Source of the DNA: a bacterium
GTDB taxonomy: Bacteria; Cyanobacteriota; Sericytochromatia; S15B-MN24; VGJW01
Length of the DNA stretch: 12,550 bases
Direction: 5' to 3'
Assembly: GCA_021790035.1 (NCBI GenBank)
Contig: JAJYIO010000026.1
Coordinates: forward strand, 1 to 12,550
The notes below the pieces were generated by a model, which was given only the letters and a program-made list of their open reading frames with translations, searched no databases and was not told where the DNA came from. This document shows, in pieces, positions 7,455 to 12,550 of this stretch (the stretch's first letter is position 1; every line of letters begins with the position of its first letter). The position numbers were made by a program, and so were the translations under genes.

Positions 7455-7770
7455 CGGTGCTCGGTCATCTAAACAGATTCACCTTGATCGTCATCCCTTC
7501 CGCCATGCTCCGTAAACCGCTGCCGTACCTCACGTGCTCGCCGCGTAGGCAGCGAGACGGCGCGACCGAACTGGCGCCCGGAGGTGTGAAGCGCCTGCTC
7601 ATGTACTTGCCGTGTACGCTGCGCGGGCGTTTTGCGGATTTCCTCGCCCGGCGGACGTCTTCCAATCAAGGTGAAGCTGTTCGGCGCCCATACGGCGTGC
7701 GCGAGGTCCGAGAACACCAGGCAAGCGTGGCCATGGCGTAATTCTAGCTCGGACAGGATAAACTGATCGA
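7455..7770. other. Divergent intergenic region between methyltransferase and hemE
   Basis: These 316 bases lie between two diverging genes and should hold both promoters. Short frames are open on both strands (for example 7465-7665 minus and 7445-7741 plus), but their products are basic, of low quality and without family features, so I do not call them genes. An inverted repeat spans most of the region. I cannot assign -35/-10 boxes with confidence. Confidence 0.6.
7472..7682. repeat. Widely spaced inverted repeat in the divergent region
   Basis: AACAGATTCACCTTGATCG at 7472-7490 and AATCAAGGTGAAGCTGTTC at 7664-7682 are reverse complements at 16 of 18 or so positions. The arms are about 173 bases apart. 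They could be operator half-sites, ends of a small relic element, or remnants of two related divergent coding starts: both read (M)-x-I-K-V-x-L-F on their own strands. Confidence 0.55.
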
Positions 7771-8838
7771 ATGAATCCGAGCCTTTCGACCCCCGCTGCC
7801 CCGCCAGACGTCATGTCGTCCACCCCGCTGCTGGTCGCCGCGGCGCGTCGCCAGGCCTGCAAGCGCGCTCCGGTCTGGATCATGCGGCAGGCGGGCCGCT
7901 ACCTCCCGGAGTACCGGGCGGTGCGCGAGACGGTCAGCTTCATGGGGCTTTGCAAGACTCCCGAACTCGCAGCCGAGGTCACGATCCAGCCCGTCGATCG
8001 CCTCGGCGTCGATGCCGCCATCCTGTTCTCCGATATCCTCATTCCGCTCGAGGCGATGGGGCTCGAGGTCGAGTTCACGGAGCGGGGCCCGCGCCTTCCG
8101 GCCCCGGTTCGCGACCGGGCGGCGATCGATCGTCTGGTCGTTCCCGATCCCGCCGAGAAGATGCCCTTCGTCGCCGCGGCCATCCGCATCATCGTAGAGC
8201 GACTGGCTGGCCGGGTCCCGGTCATCGGATTCGCCGGAGCGCCGTTCACGCTGGCCTGCTACGCGGTCGACGGCGGTGGCAGCAAGGACTTTGCCCGGAC
8301 GCGAGCCATGATGCACTCGGCCCCCGCCGACTTCGCCGCGCTGCTGGATCGCCTGGCGGATACCGTCGCGGCCAGCCTCGAGGCCCAGGTCGATGCCGGC
8401 GTGGGGCTGGTCCAGATCTTCGATTCGTGGGGCGGAAACCTGTCCGAGGGGCAGTGGCGCACGTTTGCGCTGCCCGCGACGGCCAAGATCGTTTCGCGGC
8501 TGCAGGCCCGGGGGGTTCCGGTCACGCTATACCTCGGCGGCGGGCCGCACCTGATCGACGCCATGGCGGACACCGGCGCGGACGTCCTCGGTCTCGACTG
8601 GCGGGTGGACCTCGAGACGGTGCTCGATCGCCTCGGGGATCGCGTGACGGTCCAGGGCAACCTCGATCCCACCCTGCTCTATGCCCCACCGGCCCGGATC
8701 CGCGAGGAGGTCGCCCGGATCGCCCGCGGGGTCGCGCAGAGGCCGCACATCTGGAATCTCGGCCACGGCATCCTCCCGGACGTTCCGGTCGAGCACGCCC
8801 AGGCCTTCGTCCGCGCCTGCCAGGAGATCCAGGCATGA
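7771..8838 (+). CDS. hemE: Uroporphyrinogen decarboxylase
   Basis: HemE removes four carboxyl groups from uroporphyrinogen III to give coproporphyrinogen III in the cytoplasm. At 355 residues it has the usual length. Signatures visible are the N-terminal RQAGRYLPEYR with the substrate-binding Arg39 and Arg43, FSDIL with the key Asp88, GFAGAPFTL at 153-161 followed by Tyr164, and the C-terminal NLGHGI with His332. These match the known active-site residues of the family. The start at 7771 has AGGA about 11 bases upstream. An in-frame ATG at 7813 (Met15) is nearer the usual family start but has no better ribosome site. It is the first gene of a haem operon and its stop overlaps the hemN start. 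Confidence 0.96.
   Translation: MNPSLSTPAAPPDVMSSTPLLVAAARRQACKRAPVWIMRQAGRYLPEYRAVRETVSFMGLCKTPELAAEVTIQPVDRLGVDAAILFSDILIPLEAMGLEVEFTERGPRLPAPVRDRAAIDRLVVPDPAEKMPFVAAAIRIIVERLAGRVPVIGFAGAPFTLACYAVDGGGSKDFARTRAMMHSAPADFAALLDRLADTVAASLEAQVDAGVGLVQIFDSWGGNLSEGQWRTFALPATAKIVSRLQARGVPVTLYLGGGPHLIDAMADTGADVLGLDWRVDLETVLDRLGDRVTVQGNLDPTLLYAPPARIREEVARIARGVAQRPHIWNLGHGILPDVPVEHAQAFVRACQEIQA
8822..8826 (+). promoter_or_regulatory. Ribosome binding site for hemN inside hemE
   Basis: AGGAG in the last codons of hemE lies 8 bases before the ATG at 8835, whose ATGA overlaps the hemE stop. This fixes the hemN start although the frame is open far upstream, and suggests translational coupling. Confidence 0.7.
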
Positions 8839-10250
8839 CCGAGCCGAGGTCTGCCGGCGCCGAGCCGGCGACGACCCGGCGCCCCTTCTCGGTTCCTCGC
8901 GACCTCCTCGATCGTTACAACCAGGCGGGCCCTCGCTATACCAGCTATCCCACCGTGCCCGAGTGGAGCGCCGGGTTCGGCCCCGAGGAGACCTTCGCCG
9001 CGCTCGACGCCAATCGCGAGCAGCGTGTCGGCGTTCCGCTCTCGCTGTACGTTCACGTCCCCTTCTGCTCCAAGCTCTGCTATTACTGCGGCTGCAACAT
9101 CCACCTGGCGCGCGATCACGCCCTGGTGGATCGATACCTCGATGCCGTCGACCGGGAAGTCGGCACGATCGCCGAGCACGTGGGCGGCCAGAGGCCCGTC
9201 GTGCAGCTCCACTGGGGCGGTGGCACGCCGACGCATCTCGATCCCGACCAGATACGCCGGCTCTTCGGGTCTCTCACGCGAAGGTTCGACCTGGCCCCGG
9301 ACGCGGAGGTCTCGATCGAGGTCCACCCGGCCGTCACGACCCCGACCCAGATGGAGACGCTGGCGGAGCTTGGATTCAACCGGATCAGCATGGGCGTCCA
9401 GGATTTCGATCCCGAGGTCCAGAAGGCGGTCCACCGGATCCAGCCTTTCGAGATGACGCGCGATCTCGTGGAGCTGTCGCGTCGCCTGGGGTTCGTGAGC
9501 GTCAACCTGGACTTGATGTACGGCCTGCCCCACCAGTCGCCGGAGCGCTTTGCCGCCACCCTCGAAAAGACGATGGCCATCCGCCCCGATCGCATCGCCC
9601 TCTTCAACTACGCCCACCTGCCGGCCCTCTATCGGCACCAGCGGGCCCTCAAGGATCTGCCCGGGCCCGAGCTCAAGCTCGCGCTCCTCGAGACCGCCGT
9701 CGACACCTTCCTCGCCCACGGATACCGCTACATCGGCCTCGACCACTTCGCCCTGCCGGACAACGAGCTCGTGCGCGCCGTCGAGGATCGCACGCTCCGC
9801 CGCAACTTCATGGGTTACACCACCTGTGCCGACAGCGATCTCCTGGCCTTTGGAATGTCGGCCATCAGCGAGCTGGCGGGCGCCTACTTCCAGAACCAGC
9901 GCAAGCTCGTCGATTACCTCGCGGACGTGGAGAGCGGGCGCTTGCCCGTCGTTCGGGGGATGAATCTCTCCGCCGACGACCAGCTCCGGCGGGACGTCAT
10001 CTTCTCGCTGGCCTGCCTCGGGAGCGTCGACAAGGCGCGGATCGCCGAGCACCACGGCATCTCGTTCGACACGACCTTCGCCGGCGAGCTCGCGGCCCTC
10101 GAGCCGATGGCCGCCGACGGTCTGCTCGACCTCCGCGACGATCGCATCGAGATCCAGCCCCGAGGCCAGCTCCTGGTCCGCAATGTGTGCATGGTGTTCG
10201 ACTCCTACCTGCGGGCCACGCCGGGTCGGACCTTCTCCCGGACCATCTGA
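8835..10250 (+). CDS. hemN: Oxygen-independent coproporphyrinogen III dehydrogenase (radical SAM)
   Basis: HemN converts coproporphyrinogen III to protoporphyrinogen IX without oxygen, using a [4Fe-4S] cluster and S-adenosylmethionine. The protein is 471 residues, close to the true HemN length. The N-terminal YNQAGPRYTSYPTVPEW is the hallmark that separates HemN from the HemW-like haem chaperones. The radical SAM cluster motif is Cys78-x3-Cys82-x2-Cys85-x-Cys87 (CSKLCYYCGC), the last Cys being the extra conserved HemN one. It is followed by the glycine-rich WGGGTPTHL. ISMGVQDFDPEVQKAV and YGLPHQ are further family motifs, and the C-terminal FMGYTTCADSDLLAFGMSAIS is typical. It overlaps hemE by 4 bases and precedes hemH by 33 bases. 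Confidence 0.96.
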   Translation: MTEPRSAGAEPATTRRPFSVPRDLLDRYNQAGPRYTSYPTVPEWSAGFGPEETFAALDANREQRVGVPLSLYVHVPFCSKLCYYCGCNIHLARDHALVDRYLDAVDREVGTIAEHVGGQRPVVQLHWGGGTPTHLDPDQIRRLFGSLTRRFDLAPDAEVSIEVHPAVTTPTQMETLAELGFNRISMGVQDFDPEVQKAVHRIQPFEMTRDLVELSRRLGFVSVNLDLMYGLPHQSPERFAATLEKTMAIRPDRIALFNYAHLPALYRHQRALKDLPGPELKLALLETAVDTFLAHGYRYIGLDHFALPDNELVRAVEDRTLRRNFMGYTTCADSDLLAFGMSAISELAGAYFQNQRKLVDYLADVESGRLPVVRGMNLSADDQLRRDVIFSLACLGSVDKARIAEHHGISFDTTFAGELAALEPMAADGLLDLRDDRIEIQPRGQLLVRNVCMVFDSYLRATPGRTFSRTI

Positions 10251-10283
10251 TGGACCCGCTGCCCGGAAAGGTCGCGTGATCGG

Positions 10284-11273
10284 ATGCCAGGCAAGGCGAT
10301 CGTCTTGATGCAGCTCGGCGGGCCGGACTCGACCGAGAACATCGCGCCGTTCCTCGAGAACATGTTCACGGACCGGTACATCATCCCGCTCCCGTTCTGG
10401 CTGCGCCCCTTCCAGGGAGCGCTGGCTCGATTCATCGCCACGCACCGGGCTCCGCGGGTCGCGGAGTTCTACGCCCACATGGGCGGGCGATCGCCCATCG
10501 TCGAAAACACCGAGGCGCAGGCCCGGGCGCTGGAAGCCGAACTCGAGAGCCGGGGCGATGCGGCGCGGGTTTACATCGCGATGCGCGCCTGGCATCCGCT
10601 GACGGAGGCGGCCGTGGCACGGATCGAGGCCGAGGATCCAGATGAGGTCGTGCTCTTGCCGCTGTACCCGCAGGACTCGAACTCGACCGTGGGATCCAGC
10701 GTGGCGCGGTTCATGGAGGTTGCGACCGATCGGCGCCTGCGGGCCAGGGTGGACGTCGCCCCGGCCTACTTCGACGAGCCGGCTTACATCGAGGCCATCG
10801 GCGAGACCATAGAGGAAGGCTTGGCGCGGTTCGAGCATCCCGATCGCGTCACCGTCATGTTCTCGGCGCACAGCTTGCCGATGATCATCGTCAAGGCGGG
10901 CGATCCTTATCCCGAGCAGATCGCGGCCACGAGAGGCGCCGTCGAAGCGCACCTGGGTCTGGAGGGCCGTACCTGTTTGGCGTTCCAGAGCCAGACGGGC
11001 GGGGTCAAGTGGCTTGGCCCCACGGTCCACGAGGTCGTCGGTGAACTGGTCTCCGGTGGCGTCACGGAGGTCTTGATGGTGCCCCTGGGATTCGTCTCGG
11101 ATCACCTCGAGACCCTCTACGAGATGGACGTCCTGTACGCCGGGATGATGCGCGAACGAGGCATTCGCTTCGAGAGGGCGGCGGCGCTGGGCGATCGCCC
11201 CACATTCATTCGCGCCCTCGCCGATGTCGTCCAGCGACCGGCTCGCGCTTCGATCGCATTAAATCTTCAGTAG
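10284..11273 (+). CDS. hemH: Ferrochelatase
   Basis: HemH inserts Fe2+ into a porphyrin. The protein is 329 residues, a normal bacterial length. The N-terminal VLMQLGGPDSTENIAPFLENMFTD region is typical. The active-site His is His196 in FSAHSLP and the conserved acidic partner is Glu276 in FVSDHLETLYE. FQSQTGGVKWLGP corresponds to the family's SQxGxxxWLGP block. Because the operon carries hemN, which yields protoporphyrinogen, the classical protoporphyrin route is more likely than the coproporphyrin route, though sequence alone does not settle the substrate. No Cys cluster is visible at the C-terminus. The stretch GGAAAGG lies about 13 bases upstream of the ATG, a rather long spacing. Confidence 0.95.
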   Translation: MPGKAIVLMQLGGPDSTENIAPFLENMFTDRYIIPLPFWLRPFQGALARFIATHRAPRVAEFYAHMGGRSPIVENTEAQARALEAELESRGDAARVYIAMRAWHPLTEAAVARIEAEDPDEVVLLPLYPQDSNSTVGSSVARFMEVATDRRLRARVDVAPAYFDEPAYIEAIGETIEEGLARFEHPDRVTVMFSAHSLPMIIVKAGDPYPEQIAATRGAVEAHLGLEGRTCLAFQSQTGGVKWLGPTVHEVVGELVSGGVTEVLMVPLGFVSDHLETLYEMDVLYAGMMRERGIRFERAAALGDRPTFIRALADVVQRPARASIALNLQ

Positions 11274-11344
11274 CAGCCTGTCAAATCAGGTAACCTCCTC
11301 CCCTCCGACGTCAATAAGAGGCAATAGATCTCTATGTGCGGAGT

Positions 11345-11349
11345 GGAGG
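11345..11349 (+). promoter_or_regulatory. Ribosome binding site fixing the start at 11358
   Basis: GGAGG lies 8 bases before the ATG at 11358. This favours 11358 over the in-frame ATG at 11334, which lacks such a site. Confidence 0.65.
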
Positions 11350-11357
11350 GTGTAGGT

Positions 11358-12550
11358 ATGGAAATTCCTGGAATGAGCTGGCTGCTGGGGCCCACCAAGC
11401 CCGCGAGCCCGCCTCCGCCACCTCCTCCACCGCCTCCGCCACCGGATCCGCCGGCCTCGAAGGTGACCCAGCCGCTGGACTCCGACAAGGTGACGCGGAA
11501 TCTGGGACGCGGCACGAGCCTCCTGGTGGGCTTCGAGCATGCTCCGATCAGCGCCAAGACGGCGACGACCGTCTTGCTGTCGGGCGCCGCCGCCGCGGGT
11601 TTCATCGAGCAGTTGCGCAAGGGCAAGCTCGGCCACGGTGGACGCATGCAGGGAGCTGCCAACGTCCTGTTGCCGTTGACGGCGGCTGTCGCCCAGGCCA
11701 CCGGGCACCCCGAGGCGGCGCAGGCAGCCAACGACGCGATGGACGCCAACTCGGCCGTCACCAAGACCAAGAATGCCGTGGGCCACTTCTCCAAGGCCTA
11801 TCAGGAATTCGTAAAGAGCAGCCAGGCGGATGTGGTCGGGGAGGGAGTCACATCCGCGGTGGCAGAGACCGCCGCGGTTTCCGAGACCGCAGCCGTATCC
11901 GAGGCCAGCGCCGTGTCCAAGGTGGTCTCCAAGTCCGCAGCTTTGTCGGCGATGTCCAAGCTGGGTAGCGCGATGGACGTCGGCCGCGGGGTCATCAGCG
12001 GGTATCAGCTCGGCGAGCAGGCGGTCCAGGTTTTCAATGATCCGTCCAAGCTCAAGAGCGGGAGCTTCGACGTCAACCTCGCCTACAACGCCCTTGGCAC
12101 CGCCAACGGCGCTCTGGCCGTGGCCAAGCTGTCGGGCGCGGGCGAACTCGTCGGCAAGCTCAATCCCATCACCGGCATCGCCTTCGATGCGACCGGCATC
12201 GCGTCAGATGTCGTCTCCATCCGCAAGAACGGTCTGACGCTGACCAACAGCATGGACCTGGCATCCAATTCCATGGATCTGGCCGGCAACACCTTGATGG
12301 CTACGGGGGTCGGGGCTCCTGTCGGTCTGGCCCTCAAGGGTGCGGCGCTGGGCCTCCAGGTTGCCGAGCTCGGCGTCAAGCACGCCAAGGCCATCGAGCA
12401 TGTCGTCGGGGTCGCGGCCAAGGACGTCAAGAACGTCGCCACGGCGGCGGTCCACGAGGGCGAGCATCTCGCTGGCTCGGCCGTCCATGAAGGTGAGCAC
12501 GTGGCGGACGCCGCGCTCAACGAGGGCAAGAGCCTGGTCAGTTCTGCCGG
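11358..12550 (+). CDS. Large repeat-bearing Gly/Ala-rich protein, 5' part, unknown function
   Basis: The frame is open for 397 codons from 11358 to the window edge with no stop, so the gene is cut at its 3' end. I do not recognise the family. After a short hydrophobic start (MEIPGMSWLLGP), residues 18-29 are twelve prolines in a row, then D-P-P. Residues 65-85 and 100-115 are hydrophobic and Ala/Gly-rich. Residues 167-188 are hexapeptide repeats (AVAETA, AVSETA, AVSEAS). Residues about 200-345 form a small-residue-rich region with repeated turns (DPSKLKSGSFDVN; NPITGIAFDATG; ASNSMDLAGN). Residues 353-396 are four 11-residue units. There is no signal peptide. It follows hemH on the same strand after 84 bases, with its own strong ribosome site. 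A surface, secreted or structural role, or a toxin-like effector, are all possible; this is inference. Frames read in other phases across it are shadows. Confidence 0.75.
   Translation, partial: MEIPGMSWLLGPTKPASPPPPPPPPPPPPDPPASKVTQPLDSDKVTRNLGRGTSLLVGFEHAPISAKTATTVLLSGAAAAGFIEQLRKGKLGHGGRMQGAANVLLPLTAAVAQATGHPEAAQAANDAMDANSAVTKTKNAVGHFSKAYQEFVKSSQADVVGEGVTSAVAETAAVSETAAVSEASAVSKVVSKSAALSAMSKLGSAMDVGRGVISGYQLGEQAVQVFNDPSKLKSGSFDVNLAYNALGTANGALAVAKLSGAGELVGKLNPITGIAFDATGIASDVVSIRKNGLTLTNSMDLASNSMDLAGNTLMATGVGAPVGLALKGAALGLQVAELGVKHAKAIEHVVGVAAKDVKNVATAAVHEGEHLAGSAVHEGEHVADAALNEGKSLVSSA
11409..11444 (+). repeat. Polyproline tract (12 Pro codons)
   Basis: Codons 18-29 are all proline but use a mixture of CCG, CCT and CCA, so this is not a pure DNA slippage tract. 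Translation through it would be expected to need EF-P. It probably forms a rigid linker behind the short N-terminal segment. Confidence 0.9.
11856..11921 (+). repeat. Hexapeptide repeats
   Basis: Residues 167-188 read AVAETA-AVSETA-AVSEAS-AVSK, a period of six with synonymous variation between copies. Confidence 0.7.
12414..12545 (+). repeat. Four 11-residue amphipathic repeats at the window edge
   Basis: Units are AAKDVKNVATA, AVHEGEHLAGS, AVHEGEHVADA and ALNEGKSLVSS, each 33 bases. The array probably continues past the window. Between units 2 and 3 the six codons for VHEGEH differ at four third positions, all synonymous, so the protein pattern appears to be conserved by selection. An 11-residue period is known from apolipoprotein-, synuclein- and LEA-like amphipathic helices. 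Confidence 0.75.

Noticed and set aside
7445..7741. Short open frames in the divergent region (also 7465-7665 and 7469-7717 on the minus strand)
   Set aside because: The products are basic and low in complexity, have no recognisable family, and overlap one another. The region is better read as regulatory or relic sequence.
7950..8834. Upstream extension of the hemN frame by 295 codons
   Set aside because: It lies within hemE in another phase. The HemN N-terminal motif and a good ribosome site both point to the ATG at 8835.
8679..11105. An 808-codon minus-strand open frame across hemN and hemH
   Set aside because: It is antisense to two certain haem genes and has no family features of its own.
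11267..11794. Minus-strand open frames with a long glycine run
   Set aside because: The glycine run is the antisense of the polyproline codons of the real + strand gene starting at 11358.

Overview
The window is about two-thirds G+C by eye. Genes are densely packed and sit mostly on the + strand, and the DNA is strongly enriched in the palindrome CGATCG, with five full GCGATCGC octamers. No rRNA, tRNA, insertion sequence, CRISPR array or prophage gene is visible. The composition and gene style suggest a free-living, GC-rich bacterium. The CGATCG bias recalls the HIP1 bias of cyanobacteria and would fit a relative of that lineage, but it does not prove one.

Region 1 (1-4336) looks like the end of a defence-type cassette on the + strand. 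It holds the C-terminal end of a TPR-like/helical protein, a P-loop ATPase of the BREX BrxC/BrxD type (DUF2791) with an unusual acidic repeat region at its N-terminus, and an Lhr-like superfamily 2 helicase. The adjacent pair of a BrxD-type ATPase and an Lhr-type helicase is known from BREX type 2 (brxD-brxHI). No PglX or PglZ is visible here, and the cassette is cut by the left edge of the window. A 222-base gap separates the helicase from a 344-residue Gly/Ala-rich protein of unknown function (4559-5593) with several glycine-zipper-like hydrophobic stretches.

Region 2 (5594-7770) holds a long imperfect hairpin between two convergent genes, then a minus-strand DNA methyltransferase with an internal Zn-ribbon, then a divergent intergenic stretch with an 18-19 bp inverted repeat. 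No restriction endonuclease is seen beside the methyltransferase.

Region 3 (7771-11273) is a compact haem operon, hemE-hemN-hemH. It encodes uroporphyrinogen decarboxylase, oxygen-independent coproporphyrinogen III dehydrogenase and ferrochelatase. hemE and hemN overlap by 4 bases, and hemN and hemH are 33 bases apart. The step between HemN and HemH (protoporphyrinogen oxidation) must be encoded elsewhere.

Region 4 (11358 to the window end) is the first 397 codons of a large, unrecognised protein. It has a polyproline tract, hexapeptide repeats, Gly/Ala-rich segments and, at the cut edge, 11-residue repeats. It resembles the 4559-5593 protein in style and perhaps in one short segment. These two proteins and the ATPase-helicase module are the least explained parts of the window.
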